A stretch of 57,988 nucleotides of DNA from Christensenella hongkongensis (GTDB lineage: Bacteria > Bacillota > Clostridia > Christensenellales > Christensenellaceae): NCBI RefSeq assembly GCF_000981035.1, contig NZ_LAYJ01000111.1, forward strand, positions 1 through 57,988, given 5' to 3'. Positions 1 through 7,636 of the stretch are shown piece by piece. Numbering within the stretch: position 1 is the stretch's first letter; each line of letters opens with the position of its first letter. The notes below the pieces were generated by a model. That model made no database searches, had not been told where the DNA came from, and worked only from the letters and a program-made list of their open reading frames with translations. The translations under genes were made by a program, and so were the position numbers.

Positions 1-545
1 CCACGGTGGTAGTCGCCCGGATCCGCCACCCTCCTGATGATTGTGATCGCTACTTTTTCCACGCCCACCAGCTTATCGATGCAGTCTACCGCACGGATCA
101 ACCCTGTCGTATTGCACGACGTCAGCTTCAGGTAATCCTTACCCACTCCATTGTCAAAGTTTGCATAGCCATGGAAGAATGCGTCTGCGATCTCGTTCTT
201 CTCCCCGCCCTGGAAGATGGCCTTCACCCCGTGCTTTTCATACAGCGGCTTGTTCTTTGCGCCGATTCCGTTAGGCGCTGCGTCCAGCATGATATCAACC
301 GACTTTACCAGATCCTCGAGCGTACCTGACACAGGGATGCCCAGCTCGCCGAATTTCGCACGGTTTTCATCCGATGCAAGATATAGGTTATATGGCATTC
401 CCTTTTCGTGCAGCGCACGCACCGCAAGCGTTGGCGCTACGTCCGCCACTCCTACAAGCTCCATATCCTCCTGCTTTGCAACTCCGTCAGCTAGCCGCTG
501 GCCGATTACTCCATATCCCGATACTCCTACTCTTACTTTTCCCAT
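1..545 (-). CDS. Type II (archaeal-type) glyceraldehyde-3-phosphate dehydrogenase, 3' end outside the window
   Basis: Read leftward from an ATG preceded by an AGGAGG-like site, the first 181 codons stay open and run off the edge. The N-terminus has a Rossmann motif (GVSGYGVIGQRLADG). Near residue 140 is SCNTTGLIR, the catalytic-cysteine signature of the type II GAPDH family, which is typical of archaea and differs from the SCTTNCLAP of bacterial GapA. The family oxidises glyceraldehyde-3-phosphate with phosphate and NAD(P). It is the last visible gene of the leftward sugar-catabolic operon, 83 nt after the Zn-dehydrogenase gene. Presence inside a sugar operon suggests a dedicated lower-pathway enzyme (inference). 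The C-terminal domain cannot be judged. Confidence 0.85.
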   Translation of the reverse strand, partial: MGKVRVGVSGYGVIGQRLADGVAKQEDMELVGVADVAPTLAVRALHEKGMPYNLYLASDENRAKFGELGIPVSGTLEDLVKSVDIMLDAAPNGIGAKNKPLYEKHGVKAIFQGGEKNEIADAFFHGYANFDNGVGKDYLKLTSCNTTGLIRAVDCIDKLVGVEKVAITIIRRVADPGDYHR

Positions 546-628
546 TTCTTTTCCCTCCTGATAATTGTTAATACGTACAAACCGGAGCGTCTTTTGCGCG
601 CCGGAGTTTTTACAATAAATTTGTGCTG

Positions 629-1660
629 TTAAGGCAATAGAATCACCTTTACAAGCCCCGCGGGCTCGTCGTGCAGCTTGTGGAACCATTCGTTTCCTTC
701 CTCGAGCGGGGCTGCTTTGCTTACAACGTCGTCTACCTCGATTTTGCCGGATGCGATCAGGTCAAGGCTTGTCGCGTATTCTGTTGTACACGCATACGAA
801 CCAATGATCCTGAGTTCCTTGAATACTGCCTTGCTGATCGCAAGATTGAATTCCGGTGTTACGTTCCCAACCAGGACGGCAGTTCCGTTTTTACGCAGGC
901 AGTCAAGGCACATATTGGTGGTGGAAGGAATACCGACTGCTTCAAAGCACAGGTCGGCGCCTCTTCCATTTGTATATGCGAGGATTTCCTCCAGTACATT
1001 ACAGTTTTTGGAGTTGAGTACAAGGTCAGCGCCCAGCTTTTTTGCATTATCAAGCTTGGAGTCGTCGATGTCTACGGCAATAATACGGTTTGCAGAAGAT
1101 ATCTTAAGAAGCTTGAGCATCATAATGCCGATCGTACCCACGCCAAACACCACGGCCGTGTCGTTGATTTTGATAGCCGCGCGTCCAACCGCATGAAGTG
1201 CGATGGAAAGCGGCTCTGCGAGCGCAGCCTGTTCAAAGGTTACATTATCCGGAACCGGATAAAGGACGTGCTCCGGAATTTTGACATATTCCGCCATTGC
1301 GCCGTCCAGCTTATAATCCGCGCAGGCAACGCCGAACACCTTGCCGCTTTCGCACATGTTCTGCTCGCCGCGGCGGCAGTAAAAGCAATCGCCGCAGTAA
1401 AGCGATGAATTAAATGTAACGCGGTCGCCTTTTTTGAATTTCATAACTGCGCTGCCGGTTTCTTCAATAATGCCCGCCGCTTCGTGTCCCATAATAACGG
1501 GAGGAATACGCCTGCCGGAGCTGCCGTCATAGCCGTGCACGTCGCTTCCGCAGATTGAGCACGCCTTGACGCGTATCAGCACTTCGTTGTCGCTGATTTG
1601 GGGTGTTGGAACGTCTTTCATTTCCAAATGATTATATTCTGTCAATACCAATGCTTTCAT
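629..1660 (-). CDS. Zinc-dependent medium-chain alcohol/polyol dehydrogenase
   Basis: A 343-residue protein of the MDR family, the group that contains sorbitol, galactitol-1-phosphate and threonine dehydrogenases. Visible motifs are CSICGSDVHG (catalytic Zn cysteine, near residue 37), GHEAAG (Zn-ligand GHE), a structural-zinc cluster CGDCFYCRRGEQNMC, and a Rossmann turn GVGTIGIMM. It should oxidise a secondary hydroxyl of a sugar or polyol using NAD. The start has a good AGGAG site. It sits 16 nt after the SMP-30 gene and is co-directional with it, so the two are probably co-transcribed. The exact substrate cannot be read from sequence. Confidence 0.9.
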   Translation of the reverse strand: MKALVLTEYNHLEMKDVPTPQISDNEVLIRVKACSICGSDVHGYDGSSGRRIPPVIMGHEAAGIIEETGSAVMKFKKGDRVTFNSSLYCGDCFYCRRGEQNMCESGKVFGVACADYKLDGAMAEYVKIPEHVLYPVPDNVTFEQAALAEPLSIALHAVGRAAIKINDTAVVFGVGTIGIMMLKLLKISSANRIIAVDIDDSKLDNAKKLGADLVLNSKNCNVLEEILAYTNGRGADLCFEAVGIPSTTNMCLDCLRKNGTAVLVGNVTPEFNLAISKAVFKELRIIGSYACTTEYATSLDLIASGKIEVDDVVSKAAPLEEGNEWFHKLHDEPAGLVKVILLP

Positions 1661-1676
1661 AGTAAAGTTTTCTCCT

Positions 1677-2567
1677 TTATTTTTTGCCGAACCGGCAGAG
1701 GGGCATACCCGGAACCTCCGTCCTGATTTTGAATACAGAGCCTGCGAGCGGATACTGATCCATAGGCGTATCGATGTTCCCGGTGGTAACGTACAAATCC
1801 TTCAGGTCGTCGCCGCCAAACGCCGCGCAAGTGACGTTTAAAACGGGGAAAAGTACCTCTTCCAACACCTCGCCGGACTGCGGATCACAATAACGAAGCA
1901 TGCTTTCACCAAAAAACGCAATCCAAAGACGGTCTTCACTATCGATGCACATACCGTCCGGCTGGCCGCTATATTTTGAAAAATCGATTGCCGTACGCCG
2001 CCCGGTGATGGCGCCTGTCGTGAGGTCAAAATCAAATGCAGTCAGTTTTTTGGTGGGGGTATCGATGTAATACATCGTCCGGTTGTCTTTTGACCAGGCA
2101 AGCCCGTTTGAAATCGTTACGTAGGAAAGCCGCTTGCTTACACTCATATCCGTATCGATGCAATACAACGATCCGCGGGGGATGTAGTCGCCATAGCCGG
2201 TGTCCAGCGTTTTGGACATGGTTCCGGCCCATAACCTGCCCGCAGCGTCGCACTTCCCGTCGTTAAAGCGGTTCCCTGAAATTCCACGTTCTGGCTGCAC
2301 AAGGAGTTCCATTTTCTTTTGATGGGGATCAATATAATAAACTCCGTTTTGCAGGCCTGCAATGAGGCCTCCCTTTTCACAGGGGACGGCGCATCCGGTA
2401 TTTTGCCCTACGTCCATAAAATCCAGCGTGTCTTTGGCAATATCATAATAATAGATGCGGTTACCGATAAGGTCGAGGAAATAAAGCGTGTTTGTGCGGT
2501 CGTCCCACGACGGGCCTTCGCCAAGCTGGCATTCTGTTTTTACGACCAGTTCCACAGATTTTTTCAT
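1677..2567 (-). CDS. SMP-30/gluconolactonase/LRE family lactonase
   Basis: A 296-residue six-bladed propeller protein of the SMP-30 family. The N-terminal GEGPSWD supplies the metal-ligand glutamate, RFNDGKCDAAGRLWAGTMS is the central signature, and SNGLAWS and QPDGMCIDSEDRLW hold the other expected Asn and Asp ligands. Members hydrolyse sugar lactones with a divalent metal. Preceded by AAAGGAGGAT at a good distance. Its place between an SDR and a Zn-dehydrogenase fits a sequence of sugar oxidation to lactone followed by lactone opening (inference). Confidence 0.88.
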   Translation of the reverse strand: MKKSVELVVKTECQLGEGPSWDDRTNTLYFLDLIGNRIYYYDIAKDTLDFMDVGQNTGCAVPCEKGGLIAGLQNGVYYIDPHQKKMELLVQPERGISGNRFNDGKCDAAGRLWAGTMSKTLDTGYGDYIPRGSLYCIDTDMSVSKRLSYVTISNGLAWSKDNRTMYYIDTPTKKLTAFDFDLTTGAITGRRTAIDFSKYSGQPDGMCIDSEDRLWIAFFGESMLRYCDPQSGEVLEEVLFPVLNVTCAAFGGDDLKDLYVTTGNIDTPMDQYPLAGSVFKIRTEVPGMPLCRFGKK

Positions 2568-2588
2568 TGCGTTATCCTCCTTTTGGGA

Positions 2589-3359
2589 TCAGGTTACAAA
2601 TCCACCGGTGATTTGAAGCTCTGTGCCTGTGACCACAGAAGAAGCGTCGGACAGCAGGTACAAAACGCCGGGCACATGGTCTTCAACTGTGAGCAATCTG
2701 CCTACCGGAGTGGCTGCTGCGGCTTCCTTTTCGAGCCATGCAAGATCATGCCCCTGCGACGCACGAAGCGCAAGCTCGCCCGGAGTAGCAACCCAGCCCA
2801 TGGTAATCCAGTTGGAACGGATTTTGTATTTCATGAAATGCTTGGACACATGCTTCATGAGCGTCAAAAGGGCGCCCTTGGAAACAGAATAAACGCCCCT
2901 GTCTTCCTCGCCGCCGTACGCGTGCGCAGAGCCCGTATAAATGATCGATCCGCCGCCTGTTTTTTTCATCGAGTTGAGCACTGCCTGCGTTGCGAAAAAT
3001 GCGCCTTTGACATTGATATCAAAAACATTATCAAACAGGTCTTCGCTGGTTTCGCAGATGTAGGAAGAGGGAAGAATGCCTGAATAATATACAAATCCAT
3101 CTATTCTTCCGTTTTTTTCCTCGGTCTGTTTGACGACGTTTTCAAGGTCGGCAAGGTCGGTAACGTCGGTTTTGATAAAAACAGGTTCGTATGCGGCCTC
3201 TCCCTTTACAGCGTCGATGATTTCTACCGCGGCAGCTTCATCCCGCCCGCCGATTACAAGCTTTGCGCCTTCGCGTGCGCAGGACTCGCAAATACCACGG
3301 CCAACGCCCTTGGTTCCGCCGATCACGAGGATCGACTTATCCTGCAATAATCCACTCAT
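2589..3359 (-). CDS. Short-chain dehydrogenase/reductase (SDR)
   Basis: A 256-residue classical SDR. It has the cofactor motif GGTKGVGRG near residue 13, the catalytic tetrad region YSVSK, and an NVKGAFF-like helix. The ATG at 3359 is chosen because GGGAGGG lies just before it; an upstream in-frame start would overlap the preceding gene and has no site. Family members oxidise sugar hydroxyls with NAD(P). It is the second gene of the leftward operon, and probably performs an oxidation step ahead of the lactonase (inference). Confidence 0.88.
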   Translation of the reverse strand: MSGLLQDKSILVIGGTKGVGRGICESCAREGAKLVIGGRDEAAAVEIIDAVKGEAAYEPVFIKTDVTDLADLENVVKQTEEKNGRIDGFVYYSGILPSSYICETSEDLFDNVFDINVKGAFFATQAVLNSMKKTGGGSIIYTGSAHAYGGEEDRGVYSVSKGALLTLMKHVSKHFMKYKIRSNWITMGWVATPGELALRASQGHDLAWLEKEAAAATPVGRLLTVEDHVPGVLYLLSDASSVVTGTELQITGGFVT

Positions 3360-3384
3360 CTTTTCTATCCCTCCCTTTTTCAGG

Positions 3385-4206
3385 TTAAGCGTTTTTGTAG
3401 GTTTCCCTTGCATAATCAACCGCCTTTTTGACGCCTTCCAGCCCCTGGAAGCCAGCTTCCTCTATGCAGTACCAGCCCTGGAAGCCCCGGCCCTTCAGGT
3501 AGGAGAATACCTCTCCTATCGGCACGATGCCCGTGCCAAGAAGTGTCGGCGAGAATTTTTCCGCGGTCTTGACGTCTGAAATATGTATGGTATCCACGTA
3601 ATCGTATACTTTTTCCAGAATGGCTACAGGATTCTGACCGCAGGAAACGATGTTTCCGATATCAAAATTGAGGCGAATACCCATATCCTTGATGCTTTCA
3701 AAAATATCAAAGAAGATATCCAGAGGGTAGCTGAAATCACAGTAATCCCATGCGCCCGGCTTGGAATGGTTTTCGTATAAAAGGGTTATACCGTATTTCT
3801 GCGCCGCTTTTGCACAATCGCGGAAATTCTCGACCACCCAGCGGATGCCGTCCGCGCGCGAGGTCTGCGGATGTGCCTGGCCTGCGAGGATACGCAGGTA
3901 TTTCACACCAAGCTCGGAGCACAGGGCGATATCGCGGATAAAGTAGTCCTTCTCTCGGTCGCGCTGCACGGCGTCCGGGTGCGTGAAATCAGGGTAAGAG
4001 GTCGCCATGATGATATTCATGCCGCTTTTAGCAAGCGACTCCTTGATTTCCCTCAGATAGGTATAGGAGTTATTTTTGATAAAATTGATACTGATATCAA
4101 TTCCATCAAGCCCCATTTTTTTGGCTTCTTCGGCCCAGTCTCCAACGGACATTGCGCCCGATGCCACATCGGCGAAGAGTGAGACCGGCAAACAGCTTAG
4201 TTTCAT
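3385..4206 (-). CDS. Sugar phosphate isomerase/epimerase (TIM barrel, AP-endonuclease-2-like fold)
   Basis: A 273-residue xylose-isomerase-like TIM barrel. Recognisable pieces are GLDGIDIS, LLYENHSKPGAWD with a metal-ligand glutamate, NFDIGNIVSCGQNP and WYCIEEAGFQG, whose acidic and His residues are the usual metal ligands. The ATG at 4206 follows AAGGAGAAC. It is the first gene of the leftward operon and diverges from the lacI-type gene, sharing a 92-nt control region with it. The family includes tagatose, allulose and inosose enzymes, so the substrate stays open. Confidence 0.85.
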   Translation of the reverse strand: MKLSCLPVSLFADVASGAMSVGDWAEEAKKMGLDGIDISINFIKNNSYTYLREIKESLAKSGMNIIMATSYPDFTHPDAVQRDREKDYFIRDIALCSELGVKYLRILAGQAHPQTSRADGIRWVVENFRDCAKAAQKYGITLLYENHSKPGAWDYCDFSYPLDIFFDIFESIKDMGIRLNFDIGNIVSCGQNPVAILEKVYDYVDTIHISDVKTAEKFSPTLLGTGIVPIGEVFSYLKGRGFQGWYCIEEAGFQGLEGVKKAVDYARETYKNA

Positions 4207-4236
4207 ATTGTGTTCTCCTTTCAAAGATGGTAAAGA

Positions 4237-4265
4237 TTGTATTTAAATATACTTGTTGCTATAAT
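4237..4265 (+). promoter_or_regulatory. Promoter of the LacI-family gene
   Basis: TTGTAT (4237-4242) and a perfect TATAAT (4260-4265) are 17 nt apart. The predicted start point is about 28 nt before the ATG at 4299. Confidence 0.55.
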
Positions 4266-4274
4266 GATTGTCAT
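4246..4274 (-). promoter_or_regulatory. Leftward promoter of the sugar operon
   Basis: Read on the minus strand, ATGACA (4274-4269) and TATATT (4251-4246) are separated by 17 nt. Transcription would start about 35 nt before the epimerase ATG. The two divergent promoters overlap almost completely, so a regulator bound here would control both. Confidence 0.45.
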
Positions 4275-4298
4275 AAACTAAAACCAGGCGGACTTATT

Positions 4299-5324
4299 AT
4301 GGCAGTGATCAAAGACGTAGCGCGGCTGGCGGGCGTTTCCCCCAGCACCGTATCGAAATACCTGAATCGCCCGGAGGCCCTGCGCCCCGGCTACAGGGAG
4401 CGTATCGCAAAGGCGATTGAGGAGCTCAATTATATTCCGAGCAATACCGCGCGTATCATGCGGACCGGCGGGAGGACGAACCTCATTGCCGTTGTGGTTC
4501 CTGATATCATCAATCCGTTTTACACGGAGGTTTACAACGCCATTCGCATTGCATGCGCCGCACGTGGATTTATGCCGATTCTCTATACCACGCAGGAGGA
4601 CCGCAACATCATGCTGTCCTGCCTTGAAAAGCTCAACACCCGCCAGGTGGACGGAGTCATTATCTGTTTCCTGGATGAAGAGAATATTGTGAAAGAGCTT
4701 GAGGAAACGCAGCGTAATGTTCCGATTACGATCCTGAGCTGGAAAAACTACAACGAACAGTTTAACTCTGTATTGATAGACGCTTTCAACGGTTTTTACA
4801 CCGTTACTTCTTATCTCGTTAAGCTGGGATACCGCAGGATCGCTTTTTTGAGCGGGCTTTTAAACCGAGCGATTTCCCAGGAAAAGCTGAGGGGCTATAA
4901 GCGGGCGATGAACGACAACGGCCTTGAAATCCCTGCGGACTATATTGAAACCGGGAGATTTCGCTATCAGACAGGGTATTCCTGTGCGGGAGAGCTGATG
5001 CACCTCGAAACTCCGCCGGACGCCATCGTGGCAGGCAATGACGTGCTTGCGCTTGGCGCAATCAAATACCTGATCAATTCCGGATACCGCATTCCGGAGG
5101 ATGTTGCGGTGACCGGGTATGACGGCACACAGCTTGGCGCGCTGTTTGAACCCTCCCTTACAACGGTTGCATTGCCGCTTGCACAAATGGCAGATATGGC
5201 GATGCAGCTTTTGGTGGAAAAACTGGAGCATCCGGAATCGAGGCCGCAGCAGGCGATCTTTTTTGGGAAGCTCGTCGAGCGCAGGTCTACCAAAAAGGAT
5301 GCGCCGATGATTCTCGATTTCTGA
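4299..5324 (+). CDS. LacI-family transcriptional regulator
   Basis: A 341-residue regulator. An N-terminal LacI helix-turn-helix (IKDVARLAGVSPSTVSKYLN) and hinge helix (IPSNTARIM) precede a periplasmic-binding-protein-like sensor domain with VVPDIINPFY and VTGYDGTQLG. The start at 4299 gives the canonical N-terminus (MAVIKDVA); the longer open frame upstream overlaps the divergent gene. It probably senses a sugar and controls the operon at 4206 leftward (inference from the divergent layout). Confidence 0.9.
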   Translation: MAVIKDVARLAGVSPSTVSKYLNRPEALRPGYRERIAKAIEELNYIPSNTARIMRTGGRTNLIAVVVPDIINPFYTEVYNAIRIACAARGFMPILYTTQEDRNIMLSCLEKLNTRQVDGVIICFLDEENIVKELEETQRNVPITILSWKNYNEQFNSVLIDAFNGFYTVTSYLVKLGYRRIAFLSGLLNRAISQEKLRGYKRAMNDNGLEIPADYIETGRFRYQTGYSCAGELMHLETPPDAIVAGNDVLALGAIKYLINSGYRIPEDVAVTGYDGTQLGALFEPSLTTVALPLAQMADMAMQLLVEKLEHPESRPQQAIFFGKLVERRSTKKDAPMILDF

Positions 5325-5360
5325 CCGGCAAGCACAGCCGGTTGATCAGCGTGACCATAC

Positions 5361-5382
5361 TATCGCGAATCGATTCGCGATA
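5361..5382. promoter_or_regulatory. 22-bp perfect palindrome, candidate LacI-family operator
   Basis: The half-site TATCGCGAATC is followed directly by its exact reverse complement. The core AATCGATT resembles operators of LacI-family proteins. It lies 37 nt after the lacI-type stop codon. There is no loop and no U-run, so it is not a terminator. Confidence 0.5.
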
Positions 5383-5532
5383 GGCTTTTAAAAAAACCAT
5401 TTGACAATTACAATAGGGTACCATCTAATTTTTTTTATTTTGCCTGAACCATCATAATTAAAAAATAGTGGGAAAATACAACCTTTATACTGTATGCTTC
5501 AACTAAAATGCACATGGTTTTCCTTGGTATTC

Positions 5533-5583
5533 AGTATAGCATAAATAATAAATTTGTAAACACCTTTTAGAAAAATCGATTCG
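5533..5583 (-). promoter_or_regulatory. Leftward promoter with adjoining operator-like half-palindrome
   Basis: On the minus strand TTTACA (5560-5555) and TATACT (5538-5533) are 16 nt apart. Just upstream, 5574-5583 repeats AATCGATTCG from the palindrome at 5361. The transcript would enter about 200 nt with no convincing gene; only a 26-codon frame starting near 5512 is open. The rest of 5325-5636 shows nothing else I can support. Confidence 0.35.
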
Positions 5584-5636
5584 TTTTTTAAGAAACCATT
5601 CACAATGCAGGTTGAATTGCAGAGGGAAGGGAGCGT

Positions 5637-6032
5637 TTAAACGCTCATTCCTACGATCATACCAAGGACATACGGCACGAGCCAAACAGCCCAAACGACG
5701 ATGCTGAACTTATGGAAGGAGGCGCGTTGACGCTCGTTTCCCCTGACCAGGACGCATGTGGCCCAGATTGCGTGGAACAGCATGAGGGCGATTGCCGCGA
5801 CTCCGGTGACACCATGCAGCAGGCTGGCAGTTGTGGAGAGCTGCACCGTTTTGGCGGATGCGATAAAGCTCATGATCGTTGTGCCGGTGGTGTCAAAGGC
5901 AAGGCCGCACCAAAAAGTGACGAGATGCTTTTTTTGGAGCGTTCCGGCCTTGCGTTCGCCAAACACGCCAATCGTGTAAAAAACCAATGCAAGCGTGATT
6001 GTAATGATTGCAAAAACTAATTTGATATCCAT
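5637..6032 (-). CDS. HsmA-like four-helix membrane protein
   Basis: A 131-residue protein with four hydrophobic segments, matching from memory the HsmA family (TIGR03987) of small bacterial membrane proteins. His residues in SLLHGVTG and MLFHAIWAT could bind a cofactor (inference). The ATG at 6032 follows GGAG; the longer frame upstream adds low-complexity residues. The stop codon lies in a 16-bp perfect palindrome (5631-5646, GAGCGTTTAAACGCTC). It diverges from the encapsulin operon. Function is not established. Confidence 0.7.
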   Translation of the reverse strand: MDIKLVFAIITITLALVFYTIGVFGERKAGTLQKKHLVTFWCGLAFDTTGTTIMSFIASAKTVQLSTTASLLHGVTGVAAIALMLFHAIWATCVLVRGNERQRASFHKFSIVVWAVWLVPYVLGMIVGMSV

Positions 6033-6151
6033 AGTATTCTCCAATATGCTTTTGTATGTTATTGATCTTAGCACGAAAGGATACAAAATACAAAAGGATG
6101 TGCAAAACAGCAAAACAAAATGTAAATTCATGAAAAAATAATTTCTTTCGT

Positions 6152-6181
6152 TTGGAACGAAGTATGTGTGTTTATTAAAAT
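6152..6181 (+). promoter_or_regulatory. Candidate promoter of the encapsulin operon
   Basis: TTGGAA (6152-6157) and TAAAAT (6176-6181) are separated by 18 nt. An imperfect inverted repeat (CTTTCGTT/GAACGAAG, 6145-6162) covers the -35 box and could be an operator. The leader to the first ATG is about 115 nt. Confidence 0.4.
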
Positions 6182-6303
6182 CTACACAGAGCCGAAACAA
6201 AATCGGCGGGAGTATGGAAGGACATACGCTGGCTGCGGCGCGGCCTGCCATTACAAACAAGGGCCGGGAATAAGGCCGGAAAAGAATAAAAGGAGTTGAT
6301 CTT

Positions 6304-6651
6304 ATGCCAAGTTTTGCAAACCCGTTTGCGGGGAACGTACAGAGGAAACTATCAAAAGGGGAACTGATCCAGGCAGTACGGCTCGATATCGCCGGAGAGC
6401 TGGAAGCAATTTATCTATATGACGCACATGTCATGGCGACGGACGACGAGGTGGCAAAAACAGTCCTTGCCGACATTCGCGACGAGGAAAAGGCGCACAT
6501 TGGTGAATTGATGACGCTGTTGCAGCACCTCGATCCTGATGAAGCCGAGCATTTTGCCTCGGGCGTGCAGGAAGTAAAAGAAATGATGGAAAATTTAGGC
6601 GTCCCGGATGAAGCGGCTGTGAAAGCCACCATTGGAAGCCTGTTAAAGTAA
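6304..6651 (+). CDS. Encapsulated ferritin-like cargo protein (EncFtn family)
   Basis: A 115-residue two-helix ferritin-like protein. Helix one carries the acidic face ELEAIYLYDAH. Helix two carries DEEKAH, which gives the ExxH iron-binding pair expected for encapsulated ferritins that dimerise to form a di-iron site. The C-terminus ends in TIGSLLK, which closely resembles the short peptide that docks cargo on the inside of family 1 encapsulins. The shell gene follows 14 nt downstream. AGGAGTTG precedes the ATG. Role: ferroxidase loading iron into the shell (family knowledge). Confidence 0.9.
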   Translation: MPSFANPFAGNVQRKLSKGELIQAVRLDIAGELEAIYLYDAHVMATDDEVAKTVLADIRDEEKAHIGELMTLLQHLDPDEAEHFASGVQEVKEMMENLGVPDEAAVKATIGSLLK

Positions 6652-6665
6652 GGAGGAAGACGGAA

Positions 6666-7478
6666 ATGGATTATCTATCAAGAGACAGCGCTCCGTTTTC
6701 AGAAGAATTCTGGGGCAGGATCGACGACACAATCGTTGACTCGGCGAGCAGGATTTTGATCGGACGCAGATTTTTAACATTATATGGACCGCTTGGCGCC
6801 GGCGCCCAGAGCATCAATATTGACAGTGCAAAGAAAGCGGAAAACTTTGCGGACGGCATTGTGACGACAGGCGGAAGGCAATATACTGAAATACCGCAGG
6901 TATACGACGACTTTTTCCTGCTTTGGAGGGATATAGAAGCGGGAGACAAGGACGGATACCCGGTGGATCTTTCCTCGGCAATGGCTGCAGCGGAAGAGGT
7001 TGCGCGCCGGGAGGATAAGCTTGTATTTTTTGGAAATAAATCAGTGGGCGTAGCCGGGCTGCTGAATGCGCCGGGTGCGAACAAAATTAAACGCAGCGAC
7101 TGGTCAACGGGCGAAAACGCATTTACCGATGTCGCAAAGGGTATTGCCACGCTGGACGAAAAAGGATATATCGGACGATATGCTTTGGTATTGAGCCCGG
7201 ACCTCTATTTAGACCTGCAACGTATCCAGCCGGGAACGGGGCTTATGGAAATAGACCGCGTTTCGCGTATGGTGGACGGAAGGGTATTCCGCGCTCCTGT
7301 GCTTGGTATGAACAAGGCGGTGCTCGTGTGCTGCGAACCGCAGTATATGGATCTTGTGCTTGGCCAGGATATGACGACGGCTTATCTGGAGCTGGTGGAC
7401 CTCAACCATCATCTGCGTGTATTGGAAACGGTGCTTCCGCGTATCAAACGGCAGGATGCGATCGTTGTATATGATTAA
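6666..7478 (+). CDS. Family 1 encapsulin shell protein
   Basis: A 270-residue HK97-fold shell protein. The N-terminal MDYLSRDSAPFSEEFWGRID and the segment GRRFLTLYGPLGAG are characteristic of family 1 encapsulins, and the length is typical. It self-assembles into a protein nanocompartment that sequesters the cargo encoded just upstream. It ends at a strong terminator, so cargo and shell form a two-gene operon. Confidence 0.92.
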   Translation: MDYLSRDSAPFSEEFWGRIDDTIVDSASRILIGRRFLTLYGPLGAGAQSINIDSAKKAENFADGIVTTGGRQYTEIPQVYDDFFLLWRDIEAGDKDGYPVDLSSAMAAAEEVARREDKLVFFGNKSVGVAGLLNAPGANKIKRSDWSTGENAFTDVAKGIATLDEKGYIGRYALVLSPDLYLDLQRIQPGTGLMEIDRVSRMVDGRVFRAPVLGMNKAVLVCCEPQYMDLVLGQDMTTAYLELVDLNHHLRVLETVLPRIKRQDAIVVYD

Positions 7479-7488
7479 AAAAGGGTGC

Positions 7489-7525
7489 AAAAAATCCCGT
7501 GGCTTGATTGCTACGGGATTTTTTG
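7489..7525 (+). terminator. Intrinsic terminator after the encapsulin operon
   Basis: Stem AAAAAATCCCGT paired with ACGGGATTTTTT around a 12-nt loop, 10 nt after the stop codon. Confidence 0.85.
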
Positions 7526-7636
7526 ATACAGGCAGGCCGGATGACGGGAAGAATGACGCACTATGGTTTTGCATTGATTTCTTTTCATGAAAAGCTTATG
7601 ATGAAAGAGGAAAAAATAAAGGAGGGTTTTACAATT

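Noticed and set aside
6-571. Forward-strand frames at the left edge
   Set aside because: They are shadows of the GAPDH gene, whose active-site motif is clear on the minus strand.
5361-5382. Terminator for the LacI-family gene
   Set aside because: Perfect palindrome without a loop and without a following T-run; an operator is more likely.
5503-5694. A 63-codon minus-strand frame between lacI and the HsmA-like gene
   Set aside because: It overlaps the HsmA-like gene in another frame, has no site and no plausible composition.
6304-7478. Encapsulin pair as a prophage capsid remnant
   Set aside because: The shell has the HK97 fold, but the ferritin cargo with docking peptide and the separate terminator identify an encapsulin operon.
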